A DNA stretch of 33,107 nt from positions 1 through 33,107 of the forward strand of contig CAZKRB010000032.1 of NCBI GenBank assembly GCA_964555065.1, read 5' to 3'. The notes under the pieces were generated by a model. The model saw only the letters and a program-made list of their open reading frames with translations. It made no database searches and had not been told where the DNA came from. Shown here piece after piece: positions 15,729 to 23,645 of this stretch. The number at the start of each line of letters is the position of its first letter. Positions within the stretch are counted from its first letter, which is position 1. The DNA is from Syntrophus sp964555065. Its GTDB lineage: Bacteria > Desulfobacterota > Syntrophia > Syntrophales > Syntrophaceae. Both the position numbers and the translations under genes were made by a program.

Positions 15729-17201
15729 TTACACCGCAACAAAGACGGAATCGAACTCTGTAAGGGCATCCCTCATTTTCTGCTCCAATTCCGGTGAGAT
15801 GATCTCCTTCTCATCGATCTCATTCATAATGCCCTGATACTTGCTGTTCATAAAGGCCAGAACCTGCGGCTCATAGTTCTTAATCTTATCGACTTCATAC
15901 TTGTCGAGGAAACCACGCGTCCCGGCAAAAAGAACGACGACTTCTTCCGCAAGGCTCATGGGCTGAAACTGGGGCTGCTTTAAAATCTCCACCAGGCGCA
16001 CACCGCGGTCCAACTGGGCCTGCGTCGCTTTATCCAGGTCGCTTCCAAACTGGGCAAAGGAGGCCAGTTCACGATACTGCGCCAGGTCAAGCTTCAAGGT
16101 TCCGGCAACCTGCTTCATCGCCTTTACCTGCGCGGCGCCGCCGACGCGGGAAACGGACAAACCGACGTTGATCGCCGGCCTGATGCCGGAGAAGAAAAGG
16201 CTGGGTTCCAGATAAACCTGGCCATCGGTAATGGAAATCACGTTGGTGGGAATGTAGGCGGAAACGTCGCCAGCCTGCGTTTCGATAATGGGCAATGCAG
16301 TCAGCGATCCCCCGCCCAGGTCCGCACTGACCCGCGCTGATCTTTCCAGAAGACGGGAGTGGTTGTAGAAAATGTCACCGGGATAGGCTTCACGTCCCGG
16401 CGGCCTTCTCAGCAGCAGGGAGATCTGTCGGTAAGCCACGGCCTGTTTGGACAAATCGTCATAGATGATGAGGGCATCTTCCCCCTTGTCCCTGAAATAT
16501 TCACCAATGCTGCATCCGGCGTAAGCGGCAATGTATTGCAGTGTCGCCGGGTCACTGGCACAACCGGCAACAACGCAGGTGTAAGACATCGCGTCATTTT
16601 TCCTGAGATTTTCAACGATCTGCGAAACGGTTGATTTCTTCTGGCCAATCGCGACGTAGATGCACTTAACGCCGGTATTTTTCTGCCGGATGATGGCGTC
16701 AATCCCGATCGCCGTTTTCCCAATCTGGCGATCCCCAATGATCAGTTCACGCTGTCCCTTGCCGATGGGGGTCATTGCATCAATCGCTTTAAGGCCGGTA
16801 TACATCGGCTGATTAACGGGCTGACGTTTAATAACACCCGGCGCAACCATCTCGATTCGGCTGAACTCCGTCGCTCCGAGAGGCCCCTTGCCGTCAATCG
16901 GCTCTCCCGTGGCATCAATGACTCTTCCCAGTAACGCTTCGCCCACGGGAATCTGGGCAATTTTGCCTGTCCGCTTAACGATGTCCCCTTCCTTGATATG
17001 GGTAACCTCGCCGAGAACGGCAACACCCACGTTATCCGCTTCGAGGTTCAGCACCATCCCCTTGATTCCGCCNNNNNNNNNNGCAATGCCGTCGCCAACA
17101 GACAATACGGTACCGGTTTCACTGACATCAAGTTTCCGTTCATAGTCGCGAATTTGTTTGGAAATAATTTGACTTATTTCCTCTGCCTTGATTGTATCCA
17201 T
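15729..17201 (-). CDS. atpA: F1 ATP synthase alpha subunit (interrupted by an assembly gap)
   Basis: The non-catalytic nucleotide-binding subunit. The P-loop GDRQIGKT is at residues 156-163 of the present translation, followed by YVAIGQKKSTVSQI, Walker B ALIIYDDLSKQAVAYRQ, and the arginine-finger region SITDGQVYLEP. Ten N (17073-17082) fall after GDGIA and before GGIKGM. In alpha subunits that stretch normally holds about 17 residues (of the RIYGL...GELVEFP type), but the N-run allows only about three, so some 14 codons (42 nt) are probably missing and true length should be about 504 aa. The frame agrees on both sides. ATG 17201 has GGGGAGG upstream and follows atpH by 3 nt. Confidence 0.96.
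   Translation of the reverse strand: MDTIKAEEISQIISKQIRDYERKLDVSETGTVLSVGDGIXXXXGGIKGMVLNLEADNVGVAVLGEVTHIKEGDIVKRTGKIAQIPVGEALLGRVIDATGEPIDGKGPLGATEFSRIEMVAPGVIKRQPVNQPMYTGLKAIDAMTPIGKGQRELIIGDRQIGKTAIGIDAIIRQKNTGVKCIYVAIGQKKSTVSQIVENLRKNDAMSYTCVVAGCASDPATLQYIAAYAGCSIGEYFRDKGEDALIIYDDLSKQAVAYRQISLLLRRPPGREAYPGDIFYNHSRLLERSARVSADLGGGSLTALPIIETQAGDVSAYIPTNVISITDGQVYLEPSLFFSGIRPAINVGLSVSRVGGAAQVKAMKQVAGTLKLDLAQYRELASFAQFGSDLDKATQAQLDRGVRLVEILKQPQFQPMSLAEEVVVLFAGTRGFLDKYEVDKIKNYEPQVLAFMNSKYQGIMNEIDEKEIISPELEQKMRDALTEFDSVFVAV
17073..17082. other. assembly gap (10 N) inside atpA
   Basis: A run of exactly ten N. The codon before it is GCN (Ala whatever the base) and the frame resumes at GGIKGM, so the true sequence is in frame with the placeholder. 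Comparison with the usual alpha-subunit length suggests about 52 nt really belong here. Confidence 0.95.
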
Positions 17202-17204
17202 GGT

Positions 17205-17750
17205 CTATACTGCCTCCCCTAAGAGATTCCTTATATTACTCAACTGAGTCTTTATGCTTCCATCATAAAGCGTATCCCCTACCCTGATGACAATTCCACC
17301 CAGCAGGGAAGGATCTTCCTCAATGGTTACCTCTGTCTGCTTGCCGGTCATCCTGTCCAGTCCCTGCTTGATTTCCGCGGCCACGTCCGCCGGCAATGGA
17401 AAGGCTGTCTTCAAACTGACCCGGGCTCTCTTCAGCACTTCATCCATCAGTTCACGGTAGTGATCCGTTATTTCGGCGAGCATTCCGATCCGCTTCTTGT
17501 CTACCAGCAATTTCAAAAAGTTCGCCGTCATATCCGACATTTTGACCTTCTGAATAATTGCCTCCACAACGGCTTTCTTCTCAGCTTGATCAAAGACGGG
17601 ATTCGCGAGAAATTCTTTCAGATTCTTGTCATCCTGAACAATCCGGGCGAAGCCGCTCAACTCTTCATAGTACTTTTCGTAAAGCTTGTCTTCGCCGGCA
17701 ATATCAAAAAACGCCCTGGCATACCGCTTTGCAATTCCGCTGTTGATCAA
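17205..17750 (-). CDS. atpH: F1 ATP synthase delta subunit
   Basis: A 181-aa delta (OSCP) subunit that links the b stalk to the top of F1. It opens with SGIAKRYARAFFDIA, the conserved N-terminal helix. Middle features are LKEFLANPVF and TANFLKLLVDKKRI, and it ends with EEDPSLLGGIVIRVGDTLYDGS and LSNIR, all typical. The start is a TTG at 17750 that overlaps the atpF stop as TTGA, with GGTGGTGAG upstream, implying translational coupling. The stop is 3 nt before the atpA ATG. Confidence 0.96.
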   Translation of the reverse strand: MINSGIAKRYARAFFDIAGEDKLYEKYYEELSGFARIVQDDKNLKEFLANPVFDQAEKKAVVEAIIQKVKMSDMTANFLKLLVDKKRIGMLAEITDHYRELMDEVLKRARVSLKTAFPLPADVAAEIKQGLDRMTGKQTEVTIEEDPSLLGGIVIRVGDTLYDGSIKTQLSNIRNLLGEAV

Positions 17751-18349
17751 TGTTTTCTCACCACCTTATCCAAGTAATCTTTAACCATATTCTCATGATC
17801 TTCCGGCTTTATGTTCCGCTTCAGAATATCTTCAGCTACCTGCACCGACAACTGGATGGTTTCCATCCTTAACTGGCGGCTCGCCTTCTGGAACTCCTGC
17901 TCCATTCTGGCCTGCGTATCTTCCTTCATCTTTTCCGCCGCCTTCTTGGCATCCTCAAGAATCTTCTGCTTTTCCGCCTCTCCCTGAGCCTTGATCATGG
18001 CATAAACGCCGTCGATCTCCTCCGTCGCCTTATCCAGCTTCGCCGAGTACTCTTCAAATTTACGTTGCGCCTCTTCTTTGGCACACCGGGCCTCTTCCAG
18101 AGCCGTCCGGATCTCCTCCCGCCGTCCGCCAAAAAAACTTTTGATCTTATCCGCCAGCAGCCAGTAAAGAATTCCTGCGATAATGGCAAAATTAAGAACC
18201 CGCCACGCGAAGTTGACCCAATTTTTTCCTTCGCCTCCCTCACCGCCGGAGGCCATCGCCAGCGAGGGCACCAAAACGGCAAAAAGAAGGGAAGCCAATA
18301 CTCGCCCGCGATTTCTTTTCAGGGAATTCAGCCACACACACCCTCTCAT
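17747..18349 (-). CDS. atpF: F0 ATP synthase b subunit with N-terminal signal-like extension
   Basis: A 200-aa peripheral-stalk subunit. After an N-terminal basic/hydrophobic stretch ending in LAMASGGEG (~residues 12-35, like a signal peptide), the usual membrane anchor NFAWRVLNFAIIAGILYWLL follows, then a long charged coiled coil (FFGGRREEIRTALEEARCAK to the end). The typical b subunit is ~155-165 aa without the leader; similar extensions occur in other deltaproteobacteria. Start ATG 18349 overlaps the atpF' stop as ATGA. Partner of the b' subunit encoded just before. Confidence 0.94.
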   Translation of the reverse strand: MRGCVWLNSLKRNRGRVLASLLFAVLVPSLAMASGGEGGEGKNWVNFAWRVLNFAIIAGILYWLLADKIKSFFGGRREEIRTALEEARCAKEEAQRKFEEYSAKLDKATEEIDGVYAMIKAQGEAEKQKILEDAKKAAEKMKEDTQARMEQEFQKASRQLRMETIQLSVQVAEDILKRNIKPEDHENMVKDYLDKVVRKH

Positions 18350-18777
18350 TGGATACTCCTTCCCATCACTTTTTGGGCAATTTCCATTGCTATTTTTTCC
18401 GACTGCTCACGCAACGCCAGCCGTGCATCGCCGACTTCCTTGGTAACTTTCTTTTCGAACTGCTCAACGATCTTGGGAACCTCGCTGCGTGCCCCATCGA
18501 GGATCGCTTTGGCAGATTCCGAACCCTCCCGCACGATCGCCTTCTTCTGCTCGAGGGCGTCATTTTTTGCCAGGCGGAGCTTTTCCTGATACCGGGTTTC
18601 CTTCTGTTCCACGGTCAGATTCAGCTCCTTGATTTCCTGTTCGGAACCTTCAATCTGCCCCTTCCTCTTCTCAAGGATCCCCATAATCGGCTTATAAAGG
18701 ATAAAGTTCAGAATAAATATCAATAAGAGGAAATTCACGATCTGTATCCACAAAGTATAATCAAGACTGATTGTCAT
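18346..18777 (-). CDS. atpF': F0 ATP synthase b' subunit
   Basis: A 143-aa second b-type subunit and first gene of the operon. A single N-terminal membrane helix (LWIQIVNFLLLIFILNFILY, ~residues 9-28) is followed by KPIMGILEKRKGQIEGSEQE and an uninterrupted charged coiled coil. b/b' pairs occur in cyanobacteria, photosynthetic alphaproteobacteria and deltaproteobacteria, forming a heterodimeric stalk. The start ATG 18777 has GGAGAGGGGG upstream. No atpB, atpE or atpI lies next to it: the genes on the far side are mre/rod genes, so subunits a and c must be encoded elsewhere. Confidence 0.93.
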   Translation of the reverse strand: MTISLDYTLWIQIVNFLLLIFILNFILYKPIMGILEKRKGQIEGSEQEIKELNLTVEQKETRYQEKLRLAKNDALEQKKAIVREGSESAKAILDGARSEVPKIVEQFEKKVTKEVGDARLALREQSEKIAMEIAQKVMGRSIQ

Positions 18778-18850
18778 GCCTTAACCCCCTCTCCTTATAA
18801 GAAATCATGAACCTGCAAATACGATTTATGAATGACCCGACAAACAAAAA

Positions 18851-18882
18851 AGCCGGATGGAAATTAACTCATCCATCCGGCT
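18851..18882 (-). terminator. intrinsic terminator after rodA (or attenuator before the atp operon)
   Basis: Ten-bp perfect stem AGCCGGATGG (18851-18860) / CCATCCGGCT (18873-18882) with a 12-nt loop. On the minus strand it is followed by at least five T (plus-strand A at 18846-18850). It ends transcripts from the mre-rodA operon. Confidence 0.8.
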
Positions 18883-19008
18883 GCGATATAAAATTCACCT
18901 ATCTTTCTGATGCTTCCCTTGGCCCTATTCACGATCAGCTCAACACGACGACACGCGGGATCCATAGCCTCTAAACTCCAAATATATTCAATCAACAGGC
19001 GTGGATGC

Positions 19009-19036
19009 ATTAATCATAACTCAAATTGAATGTCAA
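19009..19036 (-). promoter_or_regulatory. candidate promoter for the atp operon
   Basis: On the minus strand, perfect TTGACA (19031-19036), a 16-nt spacer and ATTAAT (19009-19014, 4 of 6). It lies after rodA but upstream of the terminator-like hairpin at 18851-18882, so a transcript from here would have to read through that hairpin to reach atpF'. Confidence 0.3.
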
Positions 19037-19092
19037 GCACTTTTGGGCGAAAATAATCTTCTTCGTGATTATGTCCCAGCTAATTTCAGCCC

Positions 19093-20199
19093 TTACGGCT
19101 GCAGAATGTACTTCCGCATGCTGACATTTAAAAGCAATCCGACACAGGTCAGCAGGGAAACAATGGCCGAGCCGCCATAGCTTAAAAAAGGCAGCGGGAT
19201 CCCCACCACCGGCATCATCCCCAGAACCATTCCGATGTTGATAAAGACTTCCCAGAACAGCAGGGCGCTGAACCCGAAGGCGATCAGCGCCCCCAGAAAA
19301 TCTCGTGCATGCAGGGAGATCTTCAAACTCCAGAGGATCAGGGACATAAAAAGGGCAATCAGGATTCCCCCTCCCAGGAAGCCCCATTCCTCGGCGAAGA
19401 CGGAAAAGACGAAATCCGTCTGCTGTTCCGGGAGAAACTGAAGCTGCGTCTGCGTCCCCTGCAAAAATCCCTTGCCCAGAAGCCCTCCGGAACCGACGGC
19501 AATCATGGATTGGATGATATGATAGCCCGTTCCCAGGGGATCCCGCTCGGGATTTAAAAACGTCAGGACGCGCTCCCTTTGATATTCTTTCATAAAATAC
19601 CACCCGGCGGGGATCAGGAGCACAACCAGCGATACCACCCAGGCCAGGGATTTAAGCCGGATGCCCACAAAGAGGATCAGGGAGGAGAAGACGATCAGCA
19701 GCACGAGGCCCGTTCCCAGATCAGGCTGTTTCAGGATGAGGATAAAGGGAACAATGAGCAGCGAAAAGGGGATCAAAAGATCCCTCAGATGATACCCCTC
19801 AGTCAGCTTGTGGTCGTCAAAGTATTTTGCCAGGGCGAGGATAAGCGTCACTTTGACCAGTTCCGACGGCTGAAAGGAAAAATTTCCCAGGACCATCCAG
19901 CGCTGAGATCCATGGGTCGCATAGCCGTAAAAAAAAACGACGAGCAGGGTGATCACCGCCATGCCATGTAAGATGTAGGCGTACTGGCTGATCAGCCGGT
20001 AGTCGATGGAAAAGGCGACGCTCATACAGACCAGCCCGATGGCGATCCACTGAAGCTGCTTTATATAGAAGGGATTCGTCCTGACGCCGGAGCAGTACCC
20101 GGCACTGTAGATGTTCAAAACGCCAATCGCGCAAATCATCAGCACCAGGATGAGCAGAGTCCAGTCGAAGTTCAGGACCAATCGGCGGTCAAACCTCAT
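19093..20199 (-). CDS. rodA: SEDS peptidoglycan glycosyltransferase RodA
   Basis: A 368-aa integral membrane protein with about ten hydrophobic segments. Signature stretches include GSQRWMVLGNFSFQPSELVK, LKQPDLGTGLVLL, the long periplasmic loop with LNPERDPLGTGYHIIQSMIA and GSGGLLGKG, and the C-terminal PFLSYGGSAIVSLL. RodA polymerises glycan strands from lipid II in the elongasome together with PBP2. The start ATG 20199 has GGTGAGAAG upstream and lies 36 nt after the mrdA stop, so the pair is cotranscribed. It is the last gene of the mreBCD-mrdA-rodA run. Confidence 0.97.
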   Translation of the reverse strand: MRFDRRLVLNFDWTLLILVLMICAIGVLNIYSAGYCSGVRTNPFYIKQLQWIAIGLVCMSVAFSIDYRLISQYAYILHGMAVITLLVVFFYGYATHGSQRWMVLGNFSFQPSELVKVTLILALAKYFDDHKLTEGYHLRDLLIPFSLLIVPFILILKQPDLGTGLVLLIVFSSLILFVGIRLKSLAWVVSLVVLLIPAGWYFMKEYQRERVLTFLNPERDPLGTGYHIIQSMIAVGSGGLLGKGFLQGTQTQLQFLPEQQTDFVFSVFAEEWGFLGGGILIALFMSLILWSLKISLHARDFLGALIAFGFSALLFWEVFINIGMVLGMMPVVGIPLPFLSYGGSAIVSLLTCVGLLLNVSMRKYILQP

Positions 20200-20235
20200 C
20201 TTCTCACCTCGAAAAACTTAATCCTGTCGAACTTC

Positions 20236-22170
20236 CTAGTTTTCTCTCCCATGCTCTTCCCCGACATCCCTCCCGGCGATTTTATCCCGGGATGCGTCTC
20301 CCGACATGCCGTCCCCCTCCGAGGGGATCGTTACCGGCTGTTTTTTATTTTTAAAGTAGGCGTCGATAATCTTCCGCGCAATGGGCGCCGCTCCCGTTCC
20401 CCCGTGAAGGCCATGCTCGACGATGACCGCCACGGCGATCTCCGGGCTTCCACAGGGGGCAAAGCAGGCAAAGAGGGCGTGATCCTGATAGGCTCTGGAG
20501 GATTGTCTCGCCCGGCGGGCCTTCTCACTGGCAGGCAGGCCGATGACCTGGGCAGTCCCCGTCTTCCCGCAGACATCCCGTTGCGGCCGCCGCAGCGCAT
20601 TGCCCGTGCCGTTTTTCTCATTGACGACCCCCCACAAGCCACTCTTTAAAAGCTCCAGGGTTTTCGCGCTGACCGGGAGGGTTTGGCTCCTCTCCGCTTT
20701 CATGACTTTGACGATCCGACCATCGGGGGCCTCGATTCGCTTGACGATCTGTGGACGATAAACCGTTCCCCCATTGGCCAGCGCGCTGTAGGCGCCGACC
20801 AACTGGAGAGGCGTTACGCTGTTGAAGCCCTGGCCGATGGACACCGAGATGGTCTCTCCCATCTGCCAGGGCTTCTTGAATCTTGTCAGTTTCCAGCGCT
20901 GGGTGGGAACCAGTCCTGACTTTTCCCGGGGCAGATCAATCCCGGTCGGGGCCCCGAAACCGAACTTCTTTGCATACCAGGCAATTTTGTCCACACCGAG
21001 CATCAACCCGATCCGGTAAAAATAAACATCGCAGGACTCAACGATTGCCCGGTGAAGATTCACCATACCATGTCCACGTCTCTGCCAGCAGCGATAAGAA
21101 TGGTTTCCCAGCGCGAAGGAACCGGTGCACAATACCGCACTGCCGGGGGAAATCAGCCCTTCTTCCAAGGCCGCGGCGGCAACGATTAATTTATAGGTCG
21201 AGGCCGGCGGGTACTGGCCTGAAATCGTCCGCTGTTCCATCGGATGCTTCGGGTCCCGGGAGAGGATTTTCCAGTTTTCCTGGGAAATTCCTCCATTAAA
21301 CAAATTGGGGTCAAATCCGGGAGAACTTACCATCGCATAAATGGAGCCATCCCGGGGATCCATGGCCACAATCGCCCCGGTCTTTCCACTCATGGCCTCC
21401 CAGGCAAGCTTCTGGAGACGGGCATCGATCGTCAACACGACATTGCAGCCGGCAAGGGGATCCGTTTTCCCCAAAACACGAACCGCCTTGCCAAGGGCAT
21501 TCACTTCTACCTGTTCCGCCCCATTTCTTCCCCGGAGATCGTCATCGTAATATTTTTCCAGCCCATACTTGCCGACCATATCGCCGGAGGCGTATTTTCC
21601 CTTTGATTTTTCCAGTTCCTCCTGGCTGACCTCGCCCACATAGCCGACAATATGCGCAATCATCTCTCCCGCCAGATACTTGCGGATCGGCACGACTTCA
21701 ATCCCCACGCCGGGCAATTCCAGGGCATGAGTTTCGATGAGCGCCAATTTCTCTCGACTGATATTTTTCTCGATTTTTGAGGGGATGAAGGGATGGGCTT
21801 TCCCGATCAGGGAAAACTCCTCCGGCAGCGCCCATGACTTCGATGTGTAGAGAGCGGAAAGCATGGATAGCGCTTTCCCTTTATCTTCCGGACGGTTAGG
21901 AATGAAAGTGAGATCGAAGGACGTCTGGTTGTCCACGAGGATGTTCCCCTGGACGTCCAGGATCATCCCCCGCAGGGGATTGATCTTGCGGAGGCGGACA
22001 CTGTTGCTTGCCGAGCGCTGACTGAGTTCCGGCCCTTTGATGACCTGAAGATACCACAGCCTGATGATCAGGAGGGACAGCGAAAGCAGAACAACGGCAA
22101 AAATAAACCTGAACCGCTGCCGGTACTCAGAGGTTTCGTGCCCTTTTATCCGACCTTGCAGCCTCAACAT
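20236..22170 (-). CDS. mrdA: penicillin-binding protein 2 (elongation transpeptidase)
   Basis: A 644-aa class B PBP. An N-terminal membrane anchor (~residues 24-43) is followed by the pedestal domain (NSVRLRKINPLRGMILD) and the transpeptidase domain. Catalytic motifs: SxxK as Ser324-Thr-Tyr-Lys327, SxN as SCD in VESCDVYFYRIG, and KTG near residue 536 in VCGKTGTAQV. The C-terminal ~40 residues are charged and low in complexity. It cross-links the glycan made by RodA. Start ATG 22170 has GGAG 10 nt upstream and overlaps the end of mreD by 44 nt. Confidence 0.97.
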   Translation of the reverse strand: MLRLQGRIKGHETSEYRQRFRFIFAVVLLSLSLLIIRLWYLQVIKGPELSQRSASNSVRLRKINPLRGMILDVQGNILVDNQTSFDLTFIPNRPEDKGKALSMLSALYTSKSWALPEEFSLIGKAHPFIPSKIEKNISREKLALIETHALELPGVGIEVVPIRKYLAGEMIAHIVGYVGEVSQEELEKSKGKYASGDMVGKYGLEKYYDDDLRGRNGAEQVEVNALGKAVRVLGKTDPLAGCNVVLTIDARLQKLAWEAMSGKTGAIVAMDPRDGSIYAMVSSPGFDPNLFNGGISQENWKILSRDPKHPMEQRTISGQYPPASTYKLIVAAAALEEGLISPGSAVLCTGSFALGNHSYRCWQRRGHGMVNLHRAIVESCDVYFYRIGLMLGVDKIAWYAKKFGFGAPTGIDLPREKSGLVPTQRWKLTRFKKPWQMGETISVSIGQGFNSVTPLQLVGAYSALANGGTVYRPQIVKRIEAPDGRIVKVMKAERSQTLPVSAKTLELLKSGLWGVVNEKNGTGNALRRPQRDVCGKTGTAQVIGLPASEKARRARQSSRAYQDHALFACFAPCGSPEIAVAVIVEHGLHGGTGAAPIARKIIDAYFKNKKQPVTIPSEGDGMSGDASRDKIAGRDVGEEHGREN

Positions 22171-22648
22171 TCAATAATTCTCCAAAGCGGTTGAAGGTTT
22201 TAAAACACGCCGGACTTAAGAAGCTGACCACCAGGACCTGCGGAAGGAAAAGCGTGAAGAATTTATGAAACAAATCAAGATTCTGCATATATTTACAGAA
22301 GAGCAGAACGATCCAGCTCTCGAAAAGAGCGCAGACGAAGACATAACCCATGATGAAAAACGTCCGGCCGGCATACACCCGGAGCGAGACCAGCATCGAG
22401 ATAAAAAAAATCGACAGATAGAGCAGACAATACATTCCGGTCACGGAACCCGTCAAGATATCGAGAAAAAAGCCAAGGAGGAAACTCAGCAGCCCGCCCT
22501 TGAGAATATCCAGGTAAAATCCGGCGTAGATAACCAGAACGAGGCTGACTTCCACGCTGATCCGGTTAAAAAACAGGAGTTCGAGGACGGTCGTTTGAAA
22601 GACAACAAAGAGCAACGAAAAAAGGGGCAGCAGAAGGAAGTAAATCAC
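22127..22648 (-). CDS. mreD: rod shape-determining protein MreD
   Basis: A 173-aa, very hydrophobic protein with about five membrane segments, as in MreD. Sequence conservation in this family is low, so the call rests on size, hydropathy (LLLPLFSLLFVVFQTTVLEL at the N-terminus, GFFLDILTGSVTGMY in the middle) and its place between mreC and mrdA. The start is GTG 22648, overlapping the mreC stop as GTGA, implying coupled translation. It should bridge MreC and the PBP2/RodA complex in the inner membrane. Confidence 0.93.
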   Translation of the reverse strand: MIYFLLLPLFSLLFVVFQTTVLELLFFNRISVEVSLVLVIYAGFYLDILKGGLLSFLLGFFLDILTGSVTGMYCLLYLSIFFISMLVSLRVYAGRTFFIMGYVFVCALFESWIVLLFCKYMQNLDLFHKFFTLFLPQVLVVSFLSPACFKTFNRFGELLNVEAARSDKRARNL

Positions 22649-23478
22649 TCCTTCGGACCTTTGTTCAGCGAGGTCAGAACCAGCACCTCCTCCAGCTTCG
22701 AAAAATCCACGGACGGGATCACCTCAACTTTCTGAAAGAGGCCGTTTTCCCCCCGAGTCACCCTGGAAACCGTCCCCAGCAGCCAGGATTTGGGAAACAC
22801 GCCGCAAAGCCCCGACGAAATAACCGCATCGCCGATGCGGACAACCTCCATTTTGGGGATGTATTTCAGGACACAACGGCCCTGGTCGGAGCCCTGAAGG
22901 ATTCCATGGCTCCGGCTTCCCTGGACGATGGAATCCACATTGCTGCTTTCATCGATCAGCAGCAGAACCCGGGATGCATCCCGGGAGGTCTCAATGATCC
23001 GCCCCACCACACCCCGGGCGGCAACCACCGGCATCCCCACCTTGATCCCCTGGGCGCTTCCCTTGTTAATCAGGATCGTCCGGCGGATGGCTTGCCTGTT
23101 TCGCCCTGTCACCGACGCCGCAATCATCTCATAGGGAACCTGTTCTTTCAGATCAAGCAAGGCCTTTAGCCTGAGGCCTTCAAGATAGCCTTCCTGGTGC
23201 CGGATCAACTGTTGGGTCAGCAGGGCATTCTGCCGGAGGAGCCGCCCGTTCTCCCGTTCCAACCCGACGAGAAAGAGGTATCTTTTCCACGTGTTATTGA
23301 GAGTCTGAACAGGAACATCGACGGTCCGTTCAATCGCCTCCGTCAATTCAAGGACGGCACTTCGGATCAAACCGGTTTCCGCGACAGGATGGGCCAGGTT
23401 ATAAGACAGCATGACCAGAGAAATAACAACCATGATCGCTGCCAGAATCACAGATCGATATTTCTTGAGAAACTGCAT
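22645..23478 (-). CDS. mreC: rod shape-determining protein MreC
   Basis: A 277-aa protein with one N-terminal membrane helix (~residues 9-27), a periplasmic coiled coil (~60-110, LERENGRLLRQNALLTQQL) and the beta-rich MreC core with VTGRNRQAIRRTILINKGSA, GMPVVAARGVVGRI and DESSNVDSIVQGSRSHGI. It forms periplasmic assemblies that activate PBP2. There is a 167-nt gap to mreB in which I see no convincing gene. Start ATG 23478. Confidence 0.96.
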   Translation of the reverse strand: MQFLKKYRSVILAAIMVVISLVMLSYNLAHPVAETGLIRSAVLELTEAIERTVDVPVQTLNNTWKRYLFLVGLERENGRLLRQNALLTQQLIRHQEGYLEGLRLKALLDLKEQVPYEMIAASVTGRNRQAIRRTILINKGSAQGIKVGMPVVAARGVVGRIIETSRDASRVLLLIDESSNVDSIVQGSRSHGILQGSDQGRCVLKYIPKMEVVRIGDAVISSGLCGVFPKSWLLGTVSRVTRGENGLFQKVEVIPSVDFSKLEEVLVLTSLNKGPKE

Positions 23479-23645
23479 GTCAGATCCCGTCGCTTTGGGA
23501 TGGGGGAAGTGACTCGAAGCTCCCGCGGAACGGAGGCAGGGTTCCCTTGCCGTCTGCCGGGATCATGATAAAAGATATGCACCCGTTAGGGGTGGGGCCA
23601 GGACATCCCTCATCGGTGATCGCAAGCTTGAAGTCCCTGCTCGGC

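Larger units (their letters stand above)
18778..19092 (-). other. 315-nt gap between rodA and the atp operon
   Basis: No gene seen. Reading on the minus strand it holds, in order, a TTGACA promoter candidate (19009-19036), a terminator hairpin (18851-18882) and the atpF' ribosome-binding site. I could not find a convincing promoter between the hairpin and atpF'. Confidence 0.6.

Noticed and set aside
19010..19603. 197-codon minus-strand frame overlapping rodA in another frame
   Set aside because: Off-frame copy of rodA sequence; rodA itself is intact, so no frameshift is implied.
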